From Hoyosella altamirensis (GTDB taxonomy: Bacteria; Actinomycetota; Actinomycetes; Mycobacteriales; Mycobacteriaceae), in the NCBI RefSeq assembly GCF_014191505.1, contig NZ_JACHWS010000001.1, positions 744,001 through 808,000 of the forward strand: a DNA stretch of 64,000 nucleotides, read 5' to 3'. The notes under the pieces are model-generated. The model was not told the origin of the DNA and searched no databases. It was given only the letters and a program-made list of their open reading frames with translations. How positions within the stretch are numbered: position 1 is the first letter of the stretch; each line of letters opens with the position of its first letter. The position numbers and the translations under genes were made by a program. Positions 18,800 to 30,704 of the stretch are shown piece by piece.

Positions 18800-18838
18800 A
18801 CAGCCTAAGCCTCGGTCAGGCGAGCCTATCGGCGCGAA

Positions 18839-21013
18839 CTATTTGTTCGCGGCCTTGAACTCGCGGCGGCGGCGGTGCAGGATCGGCTCGGTGTAGCCGC
18901 TGGGCTGCTTTCCGCCTTCGATGATCAGCTCAGTGGCGGCTTCGAAGGCGATGTTGCCATCGAAGTTCGGTGCCATTGGCTTGTAAGCCGGATCGCCTGC
19001 ATTCTGGCGGTCCACGACCTCAGCCATGCGCTTAAGCGACTCCATCACCTGGTCCTTGGTGATGATGTCATGGCGCAGCCAGTTCGCCAGCGTCTGGCTT
19101 GCGATGCGCAGGGTGGCCCGGTCCTCCATGAGCGCAACATCGTTGATGTCAGGCACCTTGGAGCAGCCGACACCGTGGTCGATCCAGCGGACCACGTAGC
19201 CGAGGATCGACTGGCAGTTGTTGTCCACTTCACGCTGCACTGTCTGCGGTTCCCAGGAGGCCGCATCCGCAGCGACAGGGATGGTCAGCAGATCATCGAT
19301 GCTGGCCGGCGTGCGCTCCTTGAGCTCAGCCTGACGCGCGAAGACATCCACCTGGTGGTAGTGCATCGCGTGCAGCGTAGCTGCGGTGGGTGAGGGCACC
19401 CACGCGGTGCTCGCACCGGCCTTCGGCTGACCGATCTTCTGCTCGACCATGCCGGCCATCAGCTCAGTCATCGCCCACATGCCCTTACCGATCTGCGCGT
19501 GGCCGGGCAAACCAGTGGCCAGACCCACGTCGACGTTCGCGTCCTCGTAGGCGTTGAACCATTTCTGCGACTTCTGATCAGCCTTAGGCACGAACGGACC
19601 CGCCTCCATTGAGGTGTGGATCTCGTCGCCGGTGCGGTCGAGGAAGCCGGTGTTGATGAACACCACACGTTCCTGAGCAGCCTCGATGCATGCCTTGAGG
19701 TTCACCGTGGTCCGGCGCTCCTCGTCCATGATGCCGACCTTCAGCGTGTTCTCCGGCAGGTCGAGGATTTGCTCGACGCGGCGGAAGAGTTCGACGGTGA
19801 ACGCGACCTCTTCGGGGCCATGCATCTTGGGCTTCACGATGTACAGCGAGCCCGTCCGGCTGTTTTTGAGCGGGTAGGCACCGCGGAGGCTGTGCAGGCC
19901 GATCAGCGACGTGATGAGACCGTCGAGGATCCCCTCAGGCACCTCGTTGCCGTCAGCGTCGAGGATAGCGTCGGACGTCATCAGGTGGCCGACGTTACGC
20001 ACGAACAGCAGGGAGCGCCCGGGCAGCGTCAGGGTGCGGCCATCGGGGGTGGTGTACTCACGGTCCGGATTCATCGTCCGGGTGAAGGTCTTACCGCCCT
20101 TGCTGACCTCCTCCGAGAGGTCGCCTTTCATCAGGCCCAGCCAGTTCGTGTACCCGATGACCTTGTCGTCAGCATCGACCGCGGCGACAGAGTCTTCGAA
20201 GTCCATGATCGTGGTGATCGCGGATTCGAGGACAACATCTTTCACTCCGGCCGGATCGGTCTTGCCGACCGGGCTTGCGGGGTCGATCTGGATTTCGGCG
20301 TGCAGACCATGATGCTTGACCAGGATCGCCGACGGCGCGTCGACATCCCCCTGGTAGCCCGACAGTGTCGCACCCGAGGCCAGCCCTGTCGTGGAGCCAT
20401 CAGCGAGCGTGACCTGAAGATGGTTGTTGGCGATCGCATACTTCGTGCTGCCCGTGTGAGAACCCTGGGCGAGAGGTGCCGCGTCGTCGAGAACTTTGCG
20501 CGCATACGCGATCACCTTGTCGCCGCGCACCTTGTTGTAGCTGGTGCCCTTCTCAGCGCCGCCATCCTCGGGGATGACGTCGGTGCCATACAGCGCGTCG
20601 TAGAGCGAGCCCCAGCGTGCGTTCGCGGCGTTGATCGCGAAGCGCGCGTTCAGAACCGGCACAACGAGCTGCGGGCCGGCCATCTCCGCGATCTCCTCGT
20701 CAACCCCAGAAGTGGTGGCGTGGAAATCGGCAGGCTCGGGCTGCAGGTATCCGATATCAGACAGGAAGGACTTGTAGGCGGCTAGATCGAAGTCGCCACC
20801 GTTCTCGCCGTGCCATGCATCGATCTTTCCCTGAAGCTCGTCACGCTTGGCGAGGAGTTCCTTGTTCGTGGGGATGAGATCGGTGAATACGGACTCTGCT
20901 CCGGCCCAGAACGCTTCGGCATCAACGCCGGTGCCGGGTATGGCCTCGTTCACCACGAAGTCGTACAGAACCTCGGCAACCTGCAGGTTGCCGACGGTCA
21001 CGCGCTCAGTCAT
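18839..21013 (-). CDS. glcB: Malate synthase G
   Basis: Condenses glyoxylate with acetyl-CoA to malate, the second step of the glyoxylate shunt. At 724 residues it is the large monomeric G form. Recognisable are [61 protein letters not shown] and [17 protein letters not shown], which contains the catalytic Asp. ATG 21013. Same relative position as Mtb Rv1837c; own terminator downstream. Confidence 0.97.
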   Translation of the reverse strand: MTERVTVGNLQVAEVLYDFVVNEAIPGTGVDAEAFWAGAESVFTDLIPTNKELLAKRDELQGKIDAWHGENGGDFDLAAYKSFLSDIGYLQPEPADFHATTSGVDEEIAEMAGPQLVVPVLNARFAINAANARWGSLYDALYGTDVIPEDGGAEKGTSYNKVRGDKVIAYARKVLDDAAPLAQGSHTGSTKYAIANNHLQVTLADGSTTGLASGATLSGYQGDVDAPSAILVKHHGLHAEIQIDPASPVGKTDPAGVKDVVLESAITTIMDFEDSVAAVDADDKVIGYTNWLGLMKGDLSEEVSKGGKTFTRTMNPDREYTTPDGRTLTLPGRSLLFVRNVGHLMTSDAILDADGNEVPEGILDGLITSLIGLHSLRGAYPLKNSRTGSLYIVKPKMHGPEEVAFTVELFRRVEQILDLPENTLKVGIMDEERRTTVNLKACIEAAQERVVFINTGFLDRTGDEIHTSMEAGPFVPKADQKSQKWFNAYEDANVDVGLATGLPGHAQIGKGMWAMTELMAGMVEQKIGQPKAGASTAWVPSPTAATLHAMHYHQVDVFARQAELKERTPASIDDLLTIPVAADAASWEPQTVQREVDNNCQSILGYVVRWIDHGVGCSKVPDINDVALMEDRATLRIASQTLANWLRHDIITKDQVMESLKRMAEVVDRQNAGDPAYKPMAPNFDGNIAFEAATELIIEGGKQPSGYTEPILHRRRREFKAANK

Positions 21014-21124
21014 TCATCGCCTCACTTCTATGAATTCGTTCCACGCACACCAACGGCACTGCGAGTGCCGTGGCGCACAGGGCTGCCCGAAGCACCACCA
21101 AGGGTACCTGCAGGGGTTCCTGCG

Positions 21125-22012
21125 TCACTGGTCAGCCTTGGGGGTGGTCTCGAGGTCAGCTAATACGTTCCGGCAGCGCTGAAGCAGCCGCGTCCGGAGT
21201 GGTTGTGCTGCCTTACTTAGCGCTATTTGCCCCCGCACATATTCCGCGCGGCCGGCTGGAGTCTCAATCTGTACGGGAGGGTACCCGAACTCAGTCAAAT
21301 CATAAGGGCTTGCGCGCATGTCTAGCGCACGCGCTTCCAGGGCGAGTTCAAAACAATCCATCAGCAGTTCAGAATCAGTGATCGGGAGCAGCTTGTAGCA
21401 CCACTTGTAGAGGTCCATAGTGGCGTGGACGCAGCCGGGCTGTTCTCGCACGAGCTGATCGTCGCGCGTGAGCGGCAGCACGTTCTTCGGTGCTGCCGCG
21501 GGCGTGAAGAAGCGGAACGCGTCGTAGTGGGTGCACTTGAGTTGCTGCGCTTCGACGACCTCATTCGTGCCGGTGTGGCCGAGCCGCAGCGGCACCCCCG
21601 CATGCCGGATGTCCTCGGGCGTGCTCCGGTACACCATCGCCCACTCGTGCAGCCCGAAACACCCGAGCACAGGCTCCTTGCTCTCAGTGTTCGCCAGAAG
21701 CCGTGCGACAAATGTCAGCGTCCTTACCCGGCGCGCCACGTGGTCCGGGGAAACCGACGTGCCCTCGGACGTGCTGTGGTAGCCGCGCAGCGCGGCGTAT
21801 TCCGCCGCGTCGCGCAGCGCGACGCCGTGTCCTGGGTGCCAGCGCCGGAGTTGCGCGGGCCGCAGGCTGTAATAGGTGAACAGGAAGTCCATGACCGGAT
21901 GCCGCTCGCCTCGCGCCTGCCGCTCCATGTGCGGCGTGAGAAGAGCATCCGCGCGTGCATGATGCGCTGCCTGACGCGGGCGCCACTGCTGCGCTGTCAG
22001 AGTCGTCATCAT
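21125..22012 (-). CDS. Conserved protein, often labelled 3-methyladenine DNA glycosylase
   Basis: 295 residues, soluble. The core HPVMDFLFTYYSLRPAQLRRWHPG is strongly typical of an actinobacterial family that databases often name 3-methyladenine DNA glycosylase. I see no helix-hairpin-helix or other glycosylase motif, so that name should be treated as unproven. Histidines and acidic residues (DLYKWCYKLLP, ELALEARALDMR) could form an active site. ATGATGA at 22006-22012 overlaps the end of the upstream CNNM gene, so it is co-transcribed with the transporter pair. Confidence 0.7.
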   Translation of the reverse strand: MMTTLTAQQWRPRQAAHHARADALLTPHMERQARGERHPVMDFLFTYYSLRPAQLRRWHPGHGVALRDAAEYAALRGYHSTSEGTSVSPDHVARRVRTLTFVARLLANTESKEPVLGCFGLHEWAMVYRSTPEDIRHAGVPLRLGHTGTNEVVEAQQLKCTHYDAFRFFTPAAAPKNVLPLTRDDQLVREQPGCVHATMDLYKWCYKLLPITDSELLMDCFELALEARALDMRASPYDLTEFGYPPVQIETPAGRAEYVRGQIALSKAAQPLRTRLLQRCRNVLADLETTPKADQ

Positions 22013-23067
22013 CTCCGGTGGGTGCTGTCGCGGACACGTCCAACGAATTCCTCGAGAAGGTCCTCAAGCGCGACGATACCGACCGTGCGGCCGGTTGACG
22101 TCACCACCTTGCCGAGGTGACTGCTGTCAAGGCGGAGCGCGGCGAGCGCCTCATCGAGCGGTGTGTTGCCTGGAATAGAGGGCAGCGGCCGGATCAATTC
22201 CCGCGGGATCACCGTCGCCGGTCCGGCGGATTCGTCGATCACCGCGTCGAGAGCATCTTTCAGATGCAGATACCCGACATACTCGCCCGCCTCATCGGCG
22301 ATCGGGTACCGCGAGAACCCCGTATCTGCGACCGCCTTCTCGATCGCACCGAGTGTCGTCCCACCGTGCTGCAGCGGGAGGCCACGGACACGGCTCACCG
22401 GGATGAGGACGTCTGCGACGGTGCGGCCCGCGGTCCGCAAAGTCCGGGTGAGTCTGCGGTGCTCGTCCTCATCCAGCAAACCTTCGGACCGTGACTCGCG
22501 AATCATGTCAGCGAGTTCACGGACAGAAACTGCCGAGTCCAGCTCGTCACGCGGCTCCACACCGAAGAGCCGCAGCGTCTTGTTCGCGAGGAAGTTGTAC
22601 AGCGTGATGAGAGGGCTCATCAGGCGAGTGGCGAACACATGCGCCGGAACCAGGAGCATCGCGGTACGTTCCGGCCCCGCGATGGCAATGTTCTTCGGCA
22701 CCATTTCCCCCACGAGAATATGCAGGACCACCACTATCGCCAGGGCGATCGTGAAAGCGATGGGGTGCAGCAGGACACCAGGAACGCCGACCGCTTCGAG
22801 CGGTGTTTCGATGAGATGCGCTATCGCCGGCTCAGCGACCCGGCCCAAAAGGATCGAGCAGATCGTGATGCCGAGTTGTGCGCCCGCGAGCATCCGTGAG
22901 AGCTGCTCACCGGCGCGGATGACCGTCTGGGCACGTTTGTGGCCCTGCTCGTCGAGAGCCTCGAGCCGGTCGCGGCGCGCGGAAATCAAAGCGAACTCAG
23001 CCCCGACGAAAAATCCGTTGCCAAGCAGCAGGAGAACCATCAGGCCGATGGCGAACAGGTCACCCAT
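22009..23067 (-). CDS. CNNM/CorC-type transporter, short form (Rv1841c-like)
   Basis: Hemolysin C / CNNM family, linked to Mg2+ or Co2+ movement. The N-terminal CNNM domain (DUF21) has about four membrane segments with GNGFFVGAEFALISARRDRLEAL. Two CBS domains follow (VADVLIPVSRVRGLPLQ and the segment ending GIVALEDLLEEFVG). At 352 residues it lacks the C-terminal CorC_HlyC domain that its upstream neighbour has. ATG 23067 lies within the end of the upstream gene (eight-base overlap), so the two may form a heterodimer. Confidence 0.9.
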   Translation of the reverse strand: MGDLFAIGLMVLLLLGNGFFVGAEFALISARRDRLEALDEQGHKRAQTVIRAGEQLSRMLAGAQLGITICSILLGRVAEPAIAHLIETPLEAVGVPGVLLHPIAFTIALAIVVVLHILVGEMVPKNIAIAGPERTAMLLVPAHVFATRLMSPLITLYNFLANKTLRLFGVEPRDELDSAVSVRELADMIRESRSEGLLDEDEHRRLTRTLRTAGRTVADVLIPVSRVRGLPLQHGGTTLGAIEKAVADTGFSRYPIADEAGEYVGYLHLKDALDAVIDESAGPATVIPRELIRPLPSIPGNTPLDEALAALRLDSSHLGKVVTSTGRTVGIVALEDLLEEFVGRVRDSTHRR

Positions 23068-24460
23068 GGCTCATCTCCTCACTGTTCTCGGGGTGATGTG
23101 ATTCCGGAATTCGGCTGATGGTGACACGGTCGATCCGGCGGCCTTCCATCCGGAGGACGATGGCTTCCCACAGTTCCGGAGCATCGTCGAAACCGTCGCT
23201 GGATCGACTCCGGTCTGACGCGGGAAGGATGACGCGATCACCCTCGTCCGGGATCCGGCCAAGCGCGGTGAGCACTAGACCCCCGAGTGTTTCGTAGTCA
23301 CCATCAGGTGCGTTGTAGCCGGTAGCGGCTTCCACCTCATCGACCCGGAGCAGTCCGGAAAGATCCCATCCCGCGCTTGTCTCCGAGATCTCGGCTTCGG
23401 TGTCGTCGTGCTCATCGCGTACGTCACCGAAGATTTCCTCGATCAGGTCTTCCATGGTGACGACGCCGGCGGTGCCGCCGTACTCGTCGACGACGAGCGC
23501 GATCTGCAGCCCATGCGAGCGGATGCGGTCCATGAGCGCGTCCCCATCGAGTGACGAGGGAACAACGGGGACCTTTTGCAGAAGCCGTGACACCGGTGTC
23601 ACTGTTCGGTCCGCGGGAGCCACCGTGAACGCTTCCTTGACGTGAACGACGCCGATCGTGTCATCGAGGTCGCCACCGGTCACCGGGAAACGTGAATGGC
23701 CAGTGCGCCGTGCGGCGCTCAACAGATCCGCGACGGTGTCCTCCCGGGCAAGTGATTCGATTTTCACCCGAGGTGTCATGAGGTCTTCGGCAGTAAGTTC
23801 ACCAAACTTGAGGGAGCGGTCGACGAGAGTCGCGGTCGCCTCGTCGAGGGAGCCATGAACAGCGGAGTTGCGCACGAGTGCAATCAGCTCCTCGGGCGAC
23901 CGCGCCGACCTAAGCTCATCTGCAGGTTCGATTCCCAGGCGGCGCACCATCGTGTTCGCCGTACCGTTCAGGCCTGTGATTGCCGCTTTGAACAGAAACG
24001 AGAAGCCCGCCTGGAAACCGGCTGTCGCCCGGGCTGTGGGCAGCGGGCGGGAGATAGCGAGGTTCTTCGGAACCAGCTCACCGAACACCATCGACAGTGA
24101 CGTCGCGAGAATGAGCGCAATGGCGAGCGAGAGCCCACCAACGGCAGATTCGGGAACGCCGATGAGGGTGAGGACGGGCAGAACGAACTGCGCGAGCACA
24201 GGTTCTGCAAGATAACCCGTGATGAGGGTGGTCAATGTGATGCCGAGTTGCGCTCCGGAAAGCTGGAACGAGAGCGTCCGGTGGGCGTGCTGTACCTGGC
24301 GGGCCCGCAAATCTCCCTCACGGGCATGCGCATCGACAACGGTGCGTTCAAGTGCAGTGAGCGAGAATTCGGCTGCGACGAACATCGCGGTGCCCGCGGT
24401 TAGTGCGATAAACCCGAGCAGGCTGGCGATGGGAATCAGAACTGAAAGCAGAACGTCCAC
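23060..24460 (-). CDS. CNNM/CorC-type transporter, full-length form (Rv1842c-like)
   Basis: 466 residues: CNNM domain with TAMFVAAEFSLTALERT and QLGITLTTLITGYLAEP, then a CBS pair (EDLMTPRVKIESL ... VVDEYGGTAGVVTMEDLIEEIFGD). The last 90 residues form the CorC_HlyC transporter-associated domain (WDLSGLLRVDEVEAATG, LGGLVLTALGRIP). GTG 24460 overlaps by one base the stop of a small upstream open frame. It pairs with the shorter paralogue downstream. Confidence 0.92.
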   Translation of the reverse strand: MDVLLSVLIPIASLLGFIALTAGTAMFVAAEFSLTALERTVVDAHAREGDLRARQVQHAHRTLSFQLSGAQLGITLTTLITGYLAEPVLAQFVLPVLTLIGVPESAVGGLSLAIALILATSLSMVFGELVPKNLAISRPLPTARATAGFQAGFSFLFKAAITGLNGTANTMVRRLGIEPADELRSARSPEELIALVRNSAVHGSLDEATATLVDRSLKFGELTAEDLMTPRVKIESLAREDTVADLLSAARRTGHSRFPVTGGDLDDTIGVVHVKEAFTVAPADRTVTPVSRLLQKVPVVPSSLDGDALMDRIRSHGLQIALVVDEYGGTAGVVTMEDLIEEIFGDVRDEHDDTEAEISETSAGWDLSGLLRVDEVEAATGYNAPDGDYETLGGLVLTALGRIPDEGDRVILPASDRSRSSDGFDDAPELWEAIVLRMEGRRIDRVTISRIPESHHPENSEEMSHG

Positions 24461-24660
24461 TACGCGGCGCCTGAAGTCGGGGCCGTTGTTTCGGTGGCGT
24501 CAATAAGAGTTGCGGAGGGGCAGGCGGGATGGCGCGGGGATAGGCCGGGTTTGCGACCCGGCTTCCTAGAGGACCCCGGAGCGGGATCGTCTGGTGAGCC
24601 TTCGCCACTGTGTGCGCCGTTTTCAGCGCTCGCGAGCGGTTGATCGGGTGCCTCGGGCAC
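24460..24660 (-). CDS. Small Pro/Ser-rich open frame coupled to CNNM gene
   Basis: 66 codons from GTG 24660, preceded by AAAGGA at good spacing. Its TAG overlaps the GTG of the CNNM gene by one base (TAGTG), an arrangement typical of translational coupling. The product is hydrophilic, rich in Pro, Ala, Ser and Gly with a basic PGSSRKPGRKPG patch. I recognise no family. It could be a real small protein or a leader that sets translation of the transporter. Confidence 0.4.
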   Translation of the reverse strand: MPEAPDQPLASAENGAHSGEGSPDDPAPGSSRKPGRKPGLSPRHPACPSATLIDATETTAPTSGAA

Positions 24661-24797
24661 CGTCGTCCTTTCTGTTGGACACGGGCCTGCTCGGGAAGAG
24701 CCGCCGTGCCATTTCCTGAAAATGGAGGTGCGACTACTTTACCGGCGAAACGGCCGAAATGGGGACTTCGGGGCGCGAGGCTGAGAGCGAACGCACA

Positions 24798-25253
24798 CTA
24801 CCGCGGCAGGGGGCACAGGTGCCAGCGCGCGGCATTCCAGATCGGGAATACCTGCGCGGTGGTGGCTTCGGGATGGTCGCGCTGAGTGAATTCGACCAGG
24901 TCATTGACGGTGTTGTCCGACGATTGCGTTAGCACGCACGCCTTGAGCGCGATTTTTCCGGTCTCTGTGAACCCGATGTCCCGCGCGAACGAGCCCATCC
25001 GCTGTTCCTCGGTGATGAAGCCGTCGAGGTCCGCGGCCCAGCGATTGAACCCGTCCTGGGTTTCGAAGTCGCAGGTCTCGCCGAAGAACTCTGCGCAAGT
25101 CTGCTGGCGTCCGTCAATGGCGTAAGTGGGGTTATCCTGCGCCTGTTCCGTCGTTTCCGAGCGATCGATGAAGATGAAAAAAAGTACAGCCCCAATAACA
25201 ACAGCAACAATCGCCGCGACGATACCGGCCAGCAAACCCTTCATGCCCCTCAC
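24798..25253 (-). CDS. Exported protein of unknown function, DUF732-like
   Basis: 151 residues. An N-terminal hydrophobic segment (LLAGIVAAIVAVVIGAVLFF) anchors or exports it. The outside part has four cysteines (QTCAEF, ETCDFE, KACVLT, HLCPLP) likely to form two disulfides. The C-terminal pattern of VNDLVEFTQ then AAQ-like and WHLCP resembles mycobacterial DUF732 proteins. Start ATG 25253, or ATG 25244 three residues in. It lies alone between guaB1 and the CNNM operon. Confidence 0.65.
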   Translation of the reverse strand: MRGMKGLLAGIVAAIVAVVIGAVLFFIFIDRSETTEQAQDNPTYAIDGRQQTCAEFFGETCDFETQDGFNRWAADLDGFITEEQRMGSFARDIGFTETGKIALKACVLTQSSDNTVNDLVEFTQRDHPEATTAQVFPIWNAARWHLCPLPR

Positions 25254-25301
25254 CTTAAACAGTCAAATAGGGAGACCGGACAGTTTTCGTGATCAAATAC
25301 G

Positions 25302-28239
<2,938 letters not shown>

Positions 28240-28264
28240 ATGCGATTCCTAGCCGGCTATGCAT

Positions 28265-28288
28265 TCGCCCTGGCGGCCACCAGGGCGA
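28265..28288 (-). terminator. Terminator of the blaI-M56 operon
   Basis: TCGCCCTGG (28265-28273) and CCAGGGCGA (28280-28288) form a perfect nine-base-pair hairpin with a six-base loop, about 35 bases past the M56 stop. Confidence 0.6.
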
Positions 28289-28322
28289 GTTCAGGATATC
28301 GGCTACCTTCTGAAAGAAAATG

Positions 28323-29282
28323 TCAGCGTGGCGCCAGGCCGAAAAGACGGGACAATTCGACCAGCCAGGGGACCGCGACAGCGATTGTTGGCCCCACCAT
28401 GATCAGCGCTGCGACGGAATACGCGGCTACCGATATTCGGCCGTCATACGTTCCCTCGGCGAGCCGCCGGACACGTACCACGGTGGACGGGCCGCCCGCA
28501 GCCATCGCGCCTTCGGGTGTTTTGCTCGACGCGCATGTCACCAGGGCGTGGGCGAGAGGCCGGGGGCCTGTTGTGCGCAGTGCGGCGTCGTCCGCGAGAA
28601 GTTCGATGAGCAATCGCACCGACCCGAGGGCCGTCTTGCTCCGGACGAACCGGGGGAAGGCCTCATGTACCGCGGTGAACGCTTCGAGAACGAGGTCGTG
28701 ACGTGCCCGCAGATGTGCACGCTCGTGCGCGAGGATCGCATTGAGTTCTTCGGGCTCGAGCTGATCGAGGGTCCCTGCGCTTACCACGACGCGCTGCTTC
28801 AGCCCGGGCAGGCAGTACGCCATCGGTTCGTGATGCTGCAGAACCCGCAGGTCGGCTTTGCTGAGCCCGTCCAGCCGCGGATCGCGCTGATCGAGCAAGT
28901 CGACGAGCATGCGGTGGTGTGCTCGTCTGCGCCGTGTCTTGATCGCTACGCGGGCTGTGCTGTAGAGCAAACGGGCGCCAATGAGGACTGTGAGGGCGAA
29001 GACTGCGACTGACAGCATCCACAGGGGCAGGCCGAGGGCCGAGATTTCGTCAGTCGGTGAGGTCGTGGGCCTGCCGTCTGGCCCGGGCACAAGCAGCATG
29101 CTGGCGATGGCGAGACCGGAACTGAAGGCGGACAGTACCGCCGCGAGAGCGATGGACTGCCACAGGACGAGTGCGGCACGCGGTGCCCGGAGCGGCCATC
29201 GCGCACGACTGAGCAGCGCGGGTACCGGCCCTGCGAGCAGCACAGCGAGCGCCGCGAATAGAGCTGCGGTCGTTCCTGTCAT
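28323..29282 (-). CDS. M56 family membrane metallopeptidase (BlaR1-like, no sensor domain)
   Basis: 319 residues with an N-terminal segment, two central segments (LPLWMLSVAVFALTVLIGARLL) and a C-terminal segment. The zinc motif is HERAH at 186-190 in NAILAHERAHLRARHD. BlaR1/MecR1 proteins cleave or inactivate a BlaI repressor on sensing a signal, but this one lacks the penicillin-binding sensor domain, as does Mtb Rv1845c. It follows blaI in the same operon. Signal unknown. Confidence 0.9.
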   Translation of the reverse strand: MTGTTAALFAALAVLLAGPVPALLSRARWPLRAPRAALVLWQSIALAAVLSAFSSGLAIASMLLVPGPDGRPTTSPTDEISALGLPLWMLSVAVFALTVLIGARLLYSTARVAIKTRRRRAHHRMLVDLLDQRDPRLDGLSKADLRVLQHHEPMAYCLPGLKQRVVVSAGTLDQLEPEELNAILAHERAHLRARHDLVLEAFTAVHEAFPRFVRSKTALGSVRLLIELLADDAALRTTGPRPLAHALVTCASSKTPEGAMAAGGPSTVVRVRRLAEGTYDGRISVAAYSVAALIMVGPTIAVAVPWLVELSRLFGLAPR

Positions 29283-29380
29283 GATGCTCCCTCGTGCCTG
29301 GCACCGTCGGCGGTCTTTCGTCCGTTTCTAGTGTGCCTGTTGAGGGCGCGAATTAGCGAGTCCCGTTACAGCAATCACCC

Positions 29381-29782
29381 TCAGCGGTCGCGCCTGCGGC
29401 CGCGCGGAGCATCGTCACGAAGGTCGAGTGAGGCTAGTGCGTCGCGCAAGGCGGCGGCTTCGCTGGGGTCGACCCGCTCGACGAAGTGCACCAGCGCGGC
29501 AGCCCGCCCGCCCGACTCCTCTGCCTGTTTGAGCGCGTCGACCATGAGTTCTGCGACGAGTTCCTCACGGGCGTTCACGGGCGTGTAGCGATAGGCACGC
29601 TCCCCACGCTCCTGGGCGACGAGCTTCTTTTTCGCGAGCCGCTGCAGCACCGTCATCACCGTGGTGTACGCGAGGGTGCGGTGCTCAGAAAGGGCCTCGT
29701 GCACCTGGCGCACGGTCTGCGGTTCGGGCGCGGACCAGAGATGGTCCATCACCGCCCGCTCGAGTTCTCCTAGACCTGCCAT
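29381..29782 (-). CDS. blaI: BlaI/MecI/CopY family repressor
   Basis: 133-residue winged-helix repressor. The recognition region includes MDHLWSAPEPQTVRQVHEAL and LAYTTVMTVLQRLAKKKLV, and the C-terminal dimer helix ends ALVHFVERVDPSEAAALRDAL. I chose ATG 29782, immediately after AGGAGA and matching Mtb Rv1846c; an upstream in-frame start would add 19 unrelated residues. In Mtb this regulator controls the M56 gene, ATP synthase and other targets. Likely autoregulated through the site at 29817-29835. Confidence 0.95.
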   Translation of the reverse strand: MAGLGELERAVMDHLWSAPEPQTVRQVHEALSEHRTLAYTTVMTVLQRLAKKKLVAQERGERAYRYTPVNAREELVAELMVDALKQAEESGGRAAALVHFVERVDPSEAAALRDALASLDLRDDAPRGRRRDR

Positions 29783-29816
29783 TTCTCCTATTCTACGGAG
29801 TCTTCGACACATGTGC

Positions 29817-29835
29817 GTACTACGGGTAGTCGTAG
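29817..29835. promoter_or_regulatory. Candidate BlaI operator
   Basis: GTACTACGGGTAGTCGTAG contains the perfect inverted repeat ACTAC-GG-GTAGT (29819-29830) and flanking TAC/GTA halves, resembling the TAC...GTA-type operators of BlaI/MecI. It lies 35 bases before the blaI start codon and between blaI and the end of the siderophore operon. Confidence 0.5.
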
Positions 29836-29843
29836 CCACCCTT

Positions 29844-30704
29844 TCAGGGCGTGATATTTGTCACCGGAAGGAGGCTGGTGTGCACGTGGCGTGTGCCGAT
29901 GGGGACGATGAGGGGCGCGTCGGATGCGGGGTCGTCGATCACGGTGGCGCGAAGCCCGAACGCTTCTTCGAGGAGATCCGCGGTGATGACGTTGCGTGGT
30001 GCGCCCTGAGTAATGATCTGGCCATCTTTCATGACGACCAGATGATCGCTGTAGCGGATCGCAAGGTTGAGGTCGTGCAAAACCATTACGACCGTTCGAC
30101 CCATGCCGTCATGCAACTGATCGATCAGGTCGAGTACGTCGATGGCGTGAGAAAGGTCGAGGTAGGTCGTGGGCTCATCGAGCAGCAGAATGTCCGTGCC
30201 CTGGGCCAGAGCCATGGATATCCAGACACGCTGCCGTTGCCCGCCGGAAAGCTCGTTGATGGGCCGGTCCGCCAGGTCTGCAATCCCGGTGAGTTCGAGC
30301 GCAGCTGACACTTCCTGCTCATCGTCTCCTGACCATTGACGCAGCCATGACTGGTGCGGGTGCCTTCCACGGGAAACCAGATCGGCAACTGTGAGGCCTT
30401 CAGGGGCGATAGGGGCTTGGGGGAGCATGCCGAGGATGCGCGCGACCTCTTTTGTCCGCATTGACGTGATGAGTTTCCCGTCGAGAATGACTGACCCTTC
30501 GCGGGGTTTGAGCAAACGGCCCAGCGCGCGCAGGAGGGTCGACTTGCCACAGCCATTGGGACCAATGATCGTCGTGATACCTCCGGTCGGGATCGCGAGG
30601 CTCAAGTCCTCGATGATGATTCGTTCGCCGTAGCTCAGGGTGATCGAATCAGCGTGCAACCGGGATTGGGGATGCGATGCCGTAATCCCATTCGTCGGAG
30701 TCAT
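29844..30704 (-). CDS. Iron-siderophore ABC transporter ATPase
   Basis: FecE/FepC-type ATPase. Walker A GPNGCGKSTLLRALG, Q-loop LPQAPIAPEGLTV, signature ELSGGQRQRVWI, Walker B DILLLDEPTTYLDL and the switch His in VLHDLNLA are all present. 286 residues with a C-terminal extension ending near the blaI operator. ATG 30704 overlaps the permease stop. Third gene of an operon with two FecCD permeases. No substrate-binding lipoprotein is in the operon, so it must be encoded elsewhere. Confidence 0.95.
   Translation of the reverse strand: MTPTNGITASHPQSRLHADSITLSYGERIIIEDLSLAIPTGGITTIIGPNGCGKSTLLRALGRLLKPREGSVILDGKLITSMRTKEVARILGMLPQAPIAPEGLTVADLVSRGRHPHQSWLRQWSGDDEQEVSAALELTGIADLADRPINELSGGQRQRVWISMALAQGTDILLLDEPTTYLDLSHAIDVLDLIDQLHDGMGRTVVMVLHDLNLAIRYSDHLVVMKDGQIITQGAPRNVITADLLEEAFGLRATVIDDPASDAPLIVPIGTRHVHTSLLPVTNITP

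Noticed and set aside
19616-20785. 389-codon plus-strand open frame opposite glcB
   Set aside because: Antisense shadow of malate synthase G; no motifs, no ribosome-binding site.
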